Below, piece after piece: positions 10,256 through 19,020 of a stretch of DNA of 64,000 nucleotides; the first letter of the stretch is position 1; each line of letters opens with the position of its first letter. The notes beneath the pieces were generated by a model. That model ran no database searches. It saw only the letters and a list, made by a program, of their open reading frames with translations, and was not told the origin of the DNA. A program made the position numbers and the translations under genes. Source of the DNA: Acidimicrobiaceae bacterium (GTDB lineage Bacteria; Actinomycetota; Acidimicrobiia; Acidimicrobiales; Ilumatobacteraceae). The stretch lies in contig BGOG01000006.1 of NCBI GenBank assembly GCA_003569125.1, forward strand, positions 1 through 64,000. Reading direction: 5' to 3'.

Positions 10256-10354
10256 GCACGGCTTAATAAACTAGTTGAGTTCTTTGACTGGCAGTTTTGT
10301 GACATTAATCGGTTCAACAAATCGCGTCGCGAGCAACTAGCCTGACAGCGACTT

Positions 10355-10427
10355 GGGTCGCTAGCTCAGTTGGTAGAGCGACGGACTTTTAATCCGCAGG
10401 TCCAGGGTTCGATCCCCTGGCGACCCA
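10355..10427 (+). tRNA. tRNA-Lys (anticodon UUU)
   Basis: A 73-base cloverleaf: acceptor gggtcgc pairs with gcgaccc, the D arm holds agctcagttggtagagc, the anticodon loop ctTTTaa at 10386-10392 has anticodon TTT at 10388-10390, and the T arm has ggttcgatccc. CCA is not encoded. It stands alone between the divergent MFS gene and the amidohydrolase on the other strand. Confidence 0.97.
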
Positions 10428-10454
10428 CTTTTATAACTTCTACTAGTTGGCTAG

Positions 10455-11830
10455 TTAGCTAATTGCGAGTTGTTGCATGCGGTGGGCGAGTTTGGCGTGT
10501 GATTTGAGCATAGTTTCAAGTTTCGCGCTGACTATTTCGTGTTTGCGCACAACATGCTTGCCGTGCACGATCGTGTCGCGCGCTGCAACTGGCCCGCAAC
10601 GCAACCACGCTTCAATCGGGTCGGCAATTGCGCCTGCGAATGCTGGGCCGGTTAAAGACCAAATTGCAACATCACCAACACTGCCGACCGATAATTCGCC
10701 GATTTCGCCGACTCGACCGAGGCAACCAGCGCCACCGCGAGTCGCGCACTCGAGAGCCATGCGCGCTGTGCCTGCTGCTGCACCGCTTCTTAATTTGGCG
10801 AGCAACATTGCTTGTCGTGCTTCAAGCCACATTGACGCGCTATCTGCCGAAGATGATCCATCGACGCCGATGCCAACATGCACGCCGGCAGCGATTAGAT
10901 CGATTATCGGCGCAACACCCGAAGACAAAATCAAATTGCTACTCGGACAATGTGCCACGCCGATTCGCGCCGCACCGAGTCGTTTAATTTCTTGCGGGTT
11001 CGGCATCACGCAATGCGCTAGCCATGTGCGGTCAGTGCACCAGCCGACTTCTTCTAGATAATCCATTGGCCGACAACCAAATGTCGCCAGCGAAAATGCA
11101 TCATCTTCAGAGTTCTCGGCGAAGTGTGTGTGCAAGCGAACATCAAGTTTTGCGGCTAACTCTGCCGAGTCGATCATCAACTGCTTCGTCACACTAAAAC
11201 GGTGGAGCACGGTGCGAGTGCAACGCGAACCATTGCCCCGTGACTGCGATCGTGATGCTTGACAACTGCTTGCGCTGATCGTCCAGAATCACATCATGAT
11301 CTTGCACCACATCATCGGGTGGCAACCACCGTCTTTTATCGACAACGACATCGACCCGCGAGTGGATGAAAACGCATGCCGATATCGCGTGCCGCGGCAA
11401 TTTTCTGCACTCAACAAATCGCCTGCTCCAGCAGGGTGGACATATAAATGATCAGTTGACGTTGTGCAACCCGACAACGCAAGTTCGGCGAGACCGACCC
11501 ATGCCGAAACATGCGCCGACTCTTCATCGAGCGCACGCCACAACGGATATAAGGTTTGTAGCCAACCAAATAACGGCGCATTCGTCATCGGCGGAAACGC
11601 CCGCGTCAAGTTTTGATACAGATGATGATGAGTGTTGACGAGTCCAGGCGTGACAAGACAATCCGTTGCGTCGACAACTTGTTTTGCTTGTGGTGTTTGC
11701 CGCTTCCAATTGCCGAGACAAAACCGTTTGTAATCGTCACCCAGCCATTGCGTATTTCTCTTCGACTGTCATCCATCGTCGCTACTAGCGACGAATTCGC
11801 AATTACAAGGTCGGCAATTTCGGTAGTCAG
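10455..11830 (-). pseudogene. amidohydrolase, TRZ/ATZ (8-oxoguanine/guanine deaminase-like) family, many frameshifts
   Basis: A metal-dependent deaminase spread over several frames. Recognisable blocks in order: LVIANSSLVATMDD (start region), TPGLVNTHHHLYQNLTRAFPP (first metal ligands), FGWLQTLYPLWRALD, RLHTHFAE, WLAHCVMPN, GVAHCPSSNL and GVDGSSSADS. This matches aminohydrolases of the 8-oxoguanine deaminase/chlorohydrolase type. Shifts lie near 11695-11698, 11401-11404, 11364, 11325-11330, 11262-11285 and 11196-11210. Six lesions in about 1.4 kb is the densest cluster in the window, so real decay is possible, though neighbouring ridA has the same kind of error. No ATG, GTG or TTG is visible at the expected start, so the 5' end is approximate. 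Confidence 0.65.
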
Positions 11831-11982
11831 ATATTTAAATCGCGGAGTTCGCTATTTGCGTGTCGCTCGTCGGCGTCACGATAAAGCATGTGTCCAAGCA
11901 ATGCAGCAATTCCAGCGGTTGACAAGCCAACAATTATTGGAAACGCCAACAATGCAAGAACGAGAATGATTGCACCCGCCAT
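11827..11982 (-). CDS. small one-helix membrane protein
   Basis: 51 residues: a hydrophobic helix (AIILVLALLAFPIIVGLSTAGIAALLG) followed by a short charged tail with RDADERHANSELRDLN. It begins at ATG 11982, one base after the deduced ridA stop (11984-11986). In the uncorrected sequence it is read as a C-terminal extension of RidA, which would be odd for that family. I recall similar short membrane proteins in Acidimicrobiia, but the function is unknown. Confidence 0.5.
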   Translation of the reverse strand: MAGAIILVLALLAFPIIVGLSTAGIAALLGHMLYRDADERHANSELRDLNI

Positions 11983-11983
11983 A

Positions 11984-12345
11984 TTATTTCTCAGGCTTGT
12001 AAGCCAAGCCTCAATCTCGACAGCGCCACCAGCAGGCAGTGACAAAAACTCCGATCGTGCTGCGCGCGGGGCGCGAATCGCCGAAGCCTTCGACATACGC
12101 TTCGTTGAAAGTCTAAAAGTGTCCATGTCAGTTAAAAAACACATTGTTTTTTTCACATCTTTAATTGTCGCACCAACAGATTTAAGTTGACCCTTTAGGT
12201 TTTCGATCGACTGTGCAGTTTGAGCTTTTACTCCACCGTCAACAATTGCTCCATCTTTGAGTCCGAGTTGACCAGAGACGATGATCCAATCGCCTGCGCG
12301 AACGACCGGCGTGTACGGACCGATAGGTGCTGTTTGTTTTGACAT
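11984..12345 (-). CDS. RidA family (YjgF/UK114) reactive imine/enamine deaminase, frameshifted
   Basis: RidA proteins are about 120-130-residue trimers that hydrolyse reactive enamines and imines from PLP enzymes. The N-terminal half is normal (SKQTAPIGPYTPVVRAGDWIIVSGQ, IVDGGVKAQT, VKKTMCFLTDMD). From about 12110 the family sequence FNEAYVEGFGDSRPARSTIGVF appears only in another frame and returns at about 12046 (LPAGGAVEIEAW). A third shift close to 12010 then gives AYKPEK and a stop at 11984-11986. Two compensating single-base errors keep the reading frame open but scramble about 25 residues, including the conserved Arg. I therefore place the end at 11984. Confidence 0.7.
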
Positions 12346-12388
12346 GATTTAAATCGTAGATGATTTTTGCGCCAATAAGATAACTCAC

Positions 12389-13335
12389 GTGAAAAATATA
12401 AGTCGACGTAGGTTTATCGCTGGTTCTGTGTCGGTAGTTGGTGCCGGCGCCTCTCTTCAAATATTGACATCATGTGGCGATAGTTCGACATCGGTTCAAG
12501 ATTCGTCAGACGATTCGATCGCACAAGCTGGTGCTGATGCGAGCGGTGAAATGAAAGTTGATCTGCCAGTGATTTACAACTTGTACAGCGGTTTCCGCAA
12601 GTTCTGGTTCCGGGCAATTTACGCTTGCCAATTTCGCTGGCACTTTCGTCGGGGATAATAAGCGCCTCAAGCGATTTTAAATTTCCGCAAACACTTTCAG
12701 CAAATGTGATTGATCTCTCAAACGACAAATTACTGATTGAAAACATTTCAGCGAAGTTGCATGGCGCTGAAATATCTCTTCCGTACTATCCATTCAATGT
12801 AGAAATTGCAGCAGCCGGAAACTACTCGCTGATTGTGTATGGCGGCCCATATCAAGGCACCGCTTTTAGTGTTTTAGAACGGGGTCAAGTTTCGGTGCCT
12901 GGAGAGGGCGACTTGCTACCTAGTTTTGACACTCCGACTTTCGCAGATCATCGGCAGGTTGAACCGATTTGTACGCGACAACCAAAAGCGTGCCCATTTC
13001 ATGAAGTAACTCTGAGTGATGCGCTGAAACTCGGCGTGCCAGTTGCATATCTTGTTGGCACACCAGCACATTGCTCGACCGGAACTTGCTCTCCGGCGCT
13101 CGATGGGTTGATTGATGTCGCAACTCGTGTCGGTGACCGTGCGGCGTTTGTTCACGCCGAAGTTTATGCAGACGAGGCAGCGACCGTGATTGCACCCGCA
13201 GTTAAGGCACTCGAATTAACTTTTGAGCCCACGCTTTTTATCGTTGACGCGAATGGCAAAATTATCAAACGGCTTGACGCCGTATACGACGCTCTAGAAA
13301 TTTCTGACGCTCTTGCGTCGATCGGTATCAGCTAA
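12389..13335 (+). CDS. Tat-exported lipoprotein with thioredoxin-like domain, frameshifted
   Basis: The N-terminus MKNISRRRFIAGS followed by a hydrophobic stretch and LTSCG is a twin-arginine signal with a lipobox, so the product should be folded inside, exported and lipid-anchored. A frameshift near 12595-12602 separates it from the rest (LRLPISLALSSGII onward). The last 110 residues (VPVAYLVGTPAHCSTGTCS, then TLFIVDANGKIIKRLDAVYDA) have a thioredoxin-like layout with two Cys four residues apart (CSTGTC) in place of CxxC. A role in surface redox or protein maturation is an inference. The start is GTG 12389. Confidence 0.68.
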
Positions 13336-13648
13336 AGCTTTGACCGCATCCGCAACTGCGCGAAGCATTTGGGTTCGTGATTTTGAAACCTGCATCTTGT
13401 AATCCGTCGTTGTAGTCAAGATTTGCGCCTTCAAGAAGTTGCAACGACGCTGGGTCGACAACAACTTTTACATCTCCGAATGTTTGGACAAGATCATCGG
13501 CGGCGAATTCTCCGTCGAAAAACATTTCGTATGAGTAGCCCGAGCATCCACCAGGTCGCACGGCGACGCGCAATGCGAGTTCGGTTGCATTCTCAGATTC
13601 AAGGAGTTGCTTGACTTTGACTGCTGCTTTGTCTGTAAGAGTGATCAT
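13328..13648 (-). CDS. erpA: iron-sulfur cluster insertion protein (HesB/ErpA-type A-type carrier)
   Basis: 106-residue A-type Fe-S carrier. The three conserved cysteines are Cys35 (in PGGCSGYSY) and Cys99 and Cys101 (SCGCGQSF). I took ATG 13648, preceded by a ggaga ribosome-binding site, because the family begins with this I-x-L-T-D-x-A segment. It is back to back with mrp, another Fe-S factor, with about 150 bases between the starts. Its end overlaps the Tat lipoprotein gene by 8 bases. ErpA or a sister A-type protein cannot be distinguished here. Confidence 0.9.
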   Translation of the reverse strand: MITLTDKAAVKVKQLLESENATELALRVAVRPGGCSGYSYEMFFDGEFAADDLVQTFGDVKVVVDPASLQLLEGANLDYNDGLQDAGFKITNPNASRSCGCGQSFS

Positions 13649-13798
13649 TTGACTGTCTCCATTTAGGTTTTTCGAATGTGATAAAAGACTATCGCTTGCT
13701 ACGCAATACACGCACGATTGAAGAATAGAAGCGGAGAAGGCTATCTATCTAGTTGTGCAACGAACCCATCGTTTAACTGGTCAGGTAGTTTTAAAGGT

Positions 13799-14992
13799 AT
13801 GACTGGCCGACGAGTGTCGCCCCCGACCCCCGCAGAAGTGACCAATCTTTTGCGCGCCGTGATTGACCCAGAACTTGGCGACAACATCGTTGATCTCGGC
13901 ATGGCGACGGGTGTGACAGTTTCTGATGAAGGTCTCGTCACTATCGGAGTAAAACTTACGATCAAAGGTTGCCCATTGCGTGTGCAAATTAAAAACGATG
14001 TCGAATCGCGGGTCACGACTCACCCTGGCGTTACAAAAGTAAAAATTGAGTGGGGTGAAATGGATTCTGACGAGCGCACTGCGGTTATGACTCGCGCCCG
14101 ATGGAATGCCAAGGAGAATGCTCCGGCAACACAGATACCGCTCAACACGAGAATCTTGGCGATCGCAAGCGGCAAAGGTGGTGTCGGTAAAAGTTCAGTA
14201 ACGGTAAATCTTGCGGCCGCACTTGCAAATCAAGGACACACGGTTGGTGTTTTAGATGCAGACATCTGGGGATTCTCTGTGCCGCGAATGTTGAATATGT
14301 CGGATCGTCTCGAGGCGAAACTTTTTGAGGGCAGTGACAAGCCGAGAATGATCCCCAATGAGCGAATTGTTGGCAAGGGTTTACTGAAAGTTGTCAGCAC
14401 CGGCATGCTCGTCGAAGATGAAAGCACTGCGTTGATGTGGCGTGGACTGATGCTGACAAAAGCAGTCGAGCAGTTTTTGAAAGATGTGCATTGGGGCGAT
14501 TTGGATTATTTGTTGATTGATATGCCACCAGGTACCGGCGATGTGCAAATGGGCTTGGCTCGAATGTTGCCACGAACTGATTTAATAATCGTCACGACGC
14601 CAGCGGTATCTGCGCAAAAAGTTGCGATTCGTGCCGCCGACATGGCACGACGAAGTTTCTTGCGTATTGCCGGCGTGATCGAAAATATGAGCGCGTTCAC
14701 TTGCGAGCACGGAACGAGTTATCCGTTGTTTGGTTCGGGTGGCGGACAAAATCTTGCGACTGAAATTGGCTCTGAACTTCTTGGCCAAGTGCCGATTGAA
14801 AATGAAGTCAGTCATGGCAGCGACAACGGTGAACCAGTGGCGATCGCCGGCTCGGGATTGGCTGCCGAAGTGTTTCGTGACATTGCCAAAAAAATTATTT
14901 CGCAGACTGTGCCGGTCAACGAAATGGCTGGCTGTTCGGCGCGCATGCTCGAAAGCGTCGCACTGGCCTTAGGCGAAAAACCAAAAAAATAA
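13799..14992 (+). CDS. mrp: Mrp/NBP35 (ApbC-type) Fe-S carrier ATPase
   Basis: 397-residue P-loop ATPase that carries or assembles Fe-S clusters. An N-terminal DUF59/MIP18-like domain (PAEVTNLLRAVIDPELG, residues about 10-90) precedes the ATPase with a deviant Walker A SGKGGVGKS at 124-132 and the DMPPGTGD switch. Only one Cys follows ENMSAF, so the CxxC of some homologues is absent, as in other actinobacterial Mrp proteins. ATG 13799 is chosen over an upstream start at 13718 because the DUF59 domain begins there and aaaggt precedes it. Divergent erpA supports the Fe-S role. Confidence 0.88.
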   Translation: MTGRRVSPPTPAEVTNLLRAVIDPELGDNIVDLGMATGVTVSDEGLVTIGVKLTIKGCPLRVQIKNDVESRVTTHPGVTKVKIEWGEMDSDERTAVMTRARWNAKENAPATQIPLNTRILAIASGKGGVGKSSVTVNLAAALANQGHTVGVLDADIWGFSVPRMLNMSDRLEAKLFEGSDKPRMIPNERIVGKGLLKVVSTGMLVEDESTALMWRGLMLTKAVEQFLKDVHWGDLDYLLIDMPPGTGDVQMGLARMLPRTDLIIVTTPAVSAQKVAIRAADMARRSFLRIAGVIENMSAFTCEHGTSYPLFGSGGGQNLATEIGSELLGQVPIENEVSHGSDNGEPVAIAGSGLAAEVFRDIAKKIISQTVPVNEMAGCSARMLESVALALGEKPKK

Positions 14993-15006
14993 TCGGTCGC
15001 GAAAAT

Positions 15007-15888
15007 CTAATACTCGGGGTCGCCGGGCATCAAGACGCCGATGACTTTTCCGTCGCTGTTCGTACGTAGGCGGGGCAAAATTGCGACAGGTCTAGAAACT
15101 TTCTTGGCGGCGGCGAGTACTTCGTCACTCGTGTCGTAGTTCGCGAGAAACTTCAGGTTTTCTGAGGTCGGCGGAAACATCGCAAGTTCTCCGCGCGCGA
15201 GTTTGTCAAGTGCCTCTTGTGGTCGTACCCACAAACTGGCAATTGTCTCTTGCGAATCATGTAACGGTTCCTGAGATTCTGGTGCGCGCGCGACAAAAAA
15301 ACGCGTGTCGAATCTGCGGGCTTCACCAACTGGCGTGATCCAATGACTGACATAGTGAATTGAATCGGTTATCAAATGTAAATCTTCGCTGCGACATAAC
15401 TCGACCATGCTCAGCGAGTAATCATGAATTTTTAGTCGTGCTGCGTCAAAGCGATCAGCGATCGCGGGTTGATCAAATGCAATTATTTGATTTGTCTTGG
15501 TGCTTCGCGCCAGCAACACTCCTGCTTCTTCGAAACATTCACGAATCGCCGCCACCCAATAGGCCAAACCGCCACTTGGAATCTCTAGCAAACCACTTGC
15601 GTGCTCATCATCCAAACCATCACAGAGTTGCTCCAATTCTTCGATGCCATCTGATTCGTCGACTTTTCCACCAGGAAACACATACATCCCGCCAGCAAAC
15701 GCGGCGTTCAACGTGCGTTGCAACATGAAAACTTCGAATGCACCGTTTTCGATATCGCGGATCAGCATCACGGTGGCGGCTGGACGCAGCGCACTCTTAT
15801 CTGATTTATCTAACGACGAATTAACAGAGGCCGCATCAGAATTTGTCACACCATCGAGAATACGCATCGTGACATGATGCGACATCAT
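15007..15888 (-). CDS. Nudix hydrolase
   Basis: 293-residue Nudix protein, longer than the minimal fold, like the NUDT7/NUDT19 type. The Nudix box is split by an insertion: GGKVDESDG, then about 30 residues, then AAIRECFEEAGVLL, giving the REx2EE metal-binding core. The first 30 residues are not conserved and the true start may be later. Substrates of this type include nucleoside diphosphate derivatives or CoA. It is divergent from selA with a 19-base gap, so the two share a promoter region. Confidence 0.82.
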   Translation of the reverse strand: MMSHHVTMRILDGVTNSDAASVNSSLDKSDKSALRPAATVMLIRDIENGAFEVFMLQRTLNAAFAGGMYVFPGGKVDESDGIEELEQLCDGLDDEHASGLLEIPSGGLAYWVAAIRECFEEAGVLLARSTKTNQIIAFDQPAIADRFDAARLKIHDYSLSMVELCRSEDLHLITDSIHYVSHWITPVGEARRFDTRFFVARAPESQEPLHDSQETIASLWVRPQEALDKLARGELAMFPPTSENLKFLANYDTSDEVLAAAKKVSRPVAILPRLRTNSDGKVIGVLMPGDPEY

Positions 15889-15907
15889 CGCGAGATTTGG
15901 TGGTGTT

Positions 15908-17272
15908 ATGTCGTTTCAGAGATTGTTCGCCGATAGGTTCAAAGCAATGAATCGCGTGTCGGTCGACACCGCGGGGCGCCCACCTTCGGTGGATGCACTC
16001 GCACGAGAGCTGGCGATTCGCCATTCGTTGCCTCACGCATTGTTGGTTGATTTTGCGCGTCGTGCAATCGCCACGGCAGCATCCAGTTTGCCAAGCACAA
16101 CGACTCAAGTAAAAGATTATGCCGATCAACTTGCCGCTGAGTTTTCGCAAAGTTTGTTGCGCGAGGTCATCAACGCAACCGGGGTTTTGTTGCACACCAA
16201 TCTTGGTCGTGCGCCGGTTGAAATGAAATCCACTGATCGTGCATCAAATCTCGAGTTAAATATGGACACGGGTGAACGCGGTTCACGCCAGTCGACCGTC
16301 GGCAAGTTGCTCGCCCTGCTGTGTGGCGCCGAGTCGGCAATCGTTGTCAACAACAATGCGGCGGCCGTGCTGTTAGTCGTCGCGGCGCTGGCGAATTCTC
16401 GAGACGTAGCGGTGTCGCGTGGTGAGAGCGTAGAAATTGGTGGCAACTTCCGTATCCCAGAAGTCACCGAACAATCTGGTGCGCGACTTGTTGATGTCGG
16501 CACGACGAATCGCACTCGTCTGCGGGATTACAAAAAAGCCATAGACAAACGCGACAACGACATTGCGCTCGTGCTAAAAGTTCATCCGTCCAACTATCGC
16601 GTATCTGGTTTCGTCGAAGACACGCCCGTGCGCGAACTCGCAACTCTGCCTGTGCCGGTCGTTGCCGACATCGGTTCGGGGCTAATTGATAACACATGCC
16701 CGTGGCTTGAAGGGCGCGCACCTGCATGGTTGGCCAATGAACCAGCGGCCCGACAAACTTTGAGTGACGGCGCAGCATTGGTGATGTTTAGTGGAGACAA
16801 ACTTTTTGGTGGTCCGCAATGTGGAGTCATCGCTGGTCGTGCCGATCTTGTCGAAGCGTGCGCGCAACATCCCCTCGCGCGTGCGTTGCGACCGGGCTCA
16901 CTAACGATGATTTCAATGCAATCTTTGGCACTTTCTTATTTAGCAAGAACCGCCACATCTGAGATTGCTTTTTGGAAGATGGCAAGTATTTCTGTTGCTG
17001 AGTTGCAGTTGCGTGCCAAAAAAATAATCAGCGCTGCCCACATTGGCGAAGTTTGTTCGCTCGACTCGATACCCGGTGCCGGGTCGGCACCCGGTGCAAC
17101 TATCTCATCGGCTGGTGTTGTGGTTGCGGGTGACCACCTTGCAAAATTACGCAATCGTGAACTGCCGATCGTTGCCCGAGTAAAAGATTCAAAAACCTAT
17201 TTTGATTTACGTACCGTGCGCAACGAAGATGATCATCTGTTGATTGAAGCACTGCGCAGTCTTGTTGAATAG
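15908..17272 (+). CDS. selA: L-seryl-tRNA(Sec) selenium transferase (selenocysteine synthase)
   Basis: 454-residue PLP enzyme that converts seryl-tRNA(Sec) to selenocysteyl-tRNA(Sec) using selenophosphate. Family segments are visible: INATGVLLHTNLGRAP (residues about 86-101), NNNAAAVLL, and MFSGDKLFGGPQCG with the PLP-binding Lys298. Full length. It is followed after 8 bases by selB, so the two form an operon. Neither selC (tRNA-Sec) nor selD lies in the window. Confidence 0.95.
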   Translation: MSFQRLFADRFKAMNRVSVDTAGRPPSVDALARELAIRHSLPHALLVDFARRAIATAASSLPSTTTQVKDYADQLAAEFSQSLLREVINATGVLLHTNLGRAPVEMKSTDRASNLELNMDTGERGSRQSTVGKLLALLCGAESAIVVNNNAAAVLLVVAALANSRDVAVSRGESVEIGGNFRIPEVTEQSGARLVDVGTTNRTRLRDYKKAIDKRDNDIALVLKVHPSNYRVSGFVEDTPVRELATLPVPVVADIGSGLIDNTCPWLEGRAPAWLANEPAARQTLSDGAALVMFSGDKLFGGPQCGVIAGRADLVEACAQHPLARALRPGSLTMISMQSLALSYLARTATSEIAFWKMASISVAELQLRAKKIISAAHIGEVCSLDSIPGAGSAPGATISSAGVVVAGDHLAKLRNRELPIVARVKDSKTYFDLRTVRNEDDHLLIEALRSLVE

Positions 17273-17280
17273 CTAACTCA

Positions 17281-19020
17281 ATGACTGTTATTGCAACTGC
17301 CGGCCATGTTGATCACGGCAAATCATCGCTAGTTCGAGCGTTAACAGGCACCGACCCAGACAGATGGGAAGAAGAAAAGCGTCGTGGCATGACGATCGAT
17401 CTTGGTTTTGCCTTCACCGTGTTGCCTTCAGGCGCTGTCGCAAGTTTCATTGATGTGCCGGGTCACATTCGTTTTTTGCGCAACATGTTGGCAGGAGTCG
17501 GCGCGATTGACGCGTGTGTTTTAGTCGTGGACGCAAAAGAGGGTTGGATGCCGCAAACCGAGGAACATTTTCAGATCTTAAAACTTCTCGGTGTCGCCAA
17601 TGGCGTTGTCGCGTTATCAAAAATAGATTTGATTGACGGAGAACTAGAAAATATTCGTCGTCGCGAGATTTCAGAGCGCACAAACGGATCGTTTTTAGCA
17701 AATGCCGAGATCATTGCAACCTCTGTAACAACAAATCTGGGCCTCGATAAATTGTGCAGCGCATTAGATCAACTGATTAGCCAGTCAGCTAGCCCGTCAG
17801 CTAGTTCGTTAGCTAGCCAGTCAGCAGCAGCTAGCCAGCGCCCAAGATTGTGGATTGATCGAGCGTTCACGACGAAAGGTGCGGGCACGGTCGTCACCGG
17901 AACTTTGATTGACGGCTGTTTACAGGTCGGCGACGAACTTGCTGTTGTACGAAATCAACAAAAAGTTCGGGTCAGAGAGATACAACAGCATGAACAGACG
18001 GTCACAAAACTTGATCATTCGCATCGCTGTGCTTTGAACCTCGTTGGTATCTCGCATGAAGAGATTTCTCGCGGTGATGCACTGGTGAATTTAAAACAAT
18101 GGAAGCCAACCGCAATGTTCGACGCGTCACTACGGGTCGTGCCAAGTCTCAAACACCGTGTGACGCGACGCGGTAGTTATTCGATTTATATTGGCGCTGG
18201 CGAATTCTCCGCCAAGATTCGCTTGATCGGTACCCGCGAATTGAATGCCGACGAGCAAGGGTGTGTGCGAATCGCAATTGATTCTTCGCTGGCGCTGATG
18301 CCCGGCGATCGTTACATCCTTCGCGAATCTGGTCGACAAGAAACAATCGGCGGTGGAGAAGTGCTTGATATTCACCCGATACTCCGCGTCTCACGCGCCA
18401 AACCTGATCGCTCACTGGATCGTTTGATTGCCGAACATGGTTGGATAACAGTTAGTGACTTTGAATTATTGACATCGCAGCGACTGCCAGCAGTCGTTGG
18501 TGAGTGGCTAACCACACCAGCGCTTCACGAGGCATTGCGAAAAGACCTGGCGATGCAGTTGGCGAAAAATCCCGACGGCATTGAAGTCTCTCGGCTTAAA
18601 ACTTATGAGCAAGCAGTTGTTGCGACTTTGCCAGAAGTCGTGATCGAAATGGGTCGTGCTCGTATCAAGGGCGCCAATTCAATAACCGATCATCCGTATG
18701 CAGGATTGTTCGCTCACGCCGGAGTGACGCCGCCCGACACCAAGACTTTGGATCGCAACGTTATTAGGCAACTTGTGCAGCGCGGACTGTTAGTCGATGT
18801 TGACGGCACCGTGTTTCATATCTCGGCGTTAGAAACTGCACGACACAAGGTCGTCGAAATTTTGAATCAGAACCCGAATGGTTTCACCGTCTCACAGTTT
18901 CGTGAGCATCTTGGCATCACACGCAAGCACGCAGTGCCGTTGCTTGAAGCTTTAGATCGCCGTGGGATCACCAGACGCACAGATGATTTGCGAGTTGGTG
19001 GCGCGCGGCTAGCTAATTAA
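17281..19020 (+). CDS. selB: selenocysteine-specific elongation factor SelB
   Basis: 579-residue GTPase that delivers selenocysteyl-tRNA to UGA codons with a SECIS element. The G domain has GHVDHGKSS (residues 8-16), GMTIDLGF, DVPGH and SKID. Domains 2-3 follow after a low-complexity Ser/Ala linker (about 165-182) coded by a CTAG-rich repeat, which is not typical of the family. Winged-helix repeats form the C-terminus (KHAVPLLEALDRRGITRR). The operon with selA implies that the organism makes selenoproteins, though none is recognisable in this window. Confidence 0.95.
   Translation: MTVIATAGHVDHGKSSLVRALTGTDPDRWEEEKRRGMTIDLGFAFTVLPSGAVASFIDVPGHIRFLRNMLAGVGAIDACVLVVDAKEGWMPQTEEHFQILKLLGVANGVVALSKIDLIDGELENIRRREISERTNGSFLANAEIIATSVTTNLGLDKLCSALDQLISQSASPSASSLASQSAAASQRPRLWIDRAFTTKGAGTVVTGTLIDGCLQVGDELAVVRNQQKVRVREIQQHEQTVTKLDHSHRCALNLVGISHEEISRGDALVNLKQWKPTAMFDASLRVVPSLKHRVTRRGSYSIYIGAGEFSAKIRLIGTRELNADEQGCVRIAIDSSLALMPGDRYILRESGRQETIGGGEVLDIHPILRVSRAKPDRSLDRLIAEHGWITVSDFELLTSQRLPAVVGEWLTTPALHEALRKDLAMQLAKNPDGIEVSRLKTYEQAVVATLPEVVIEMGRARIKGANSITDHPYAGLFAHAGVTPPDTKTLDRNVIRQLVQRGLLVDVDGTVFHISALETARHKVVEILNQNPNGFTVSQFREHLGITRKHAVPLLEALDRRGITRRTDDLRVGGARLAN
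17778..17838 (+). repeat. CTAG-rich imperfect repeat inside selB
   Basis: About 60 bases built of repeated units related to agctagccagtc (gtcagctagc, cagctagttc, ttagctagccagtc). It encodes a Ser/Ala-only linker between the G domain and domain 2 of SelB. The same vocabulary (gctag, agtcagt) occurs at several gene ends in the window, which suggests slippage expansion of a common short repeat. Confidence 0.75.
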
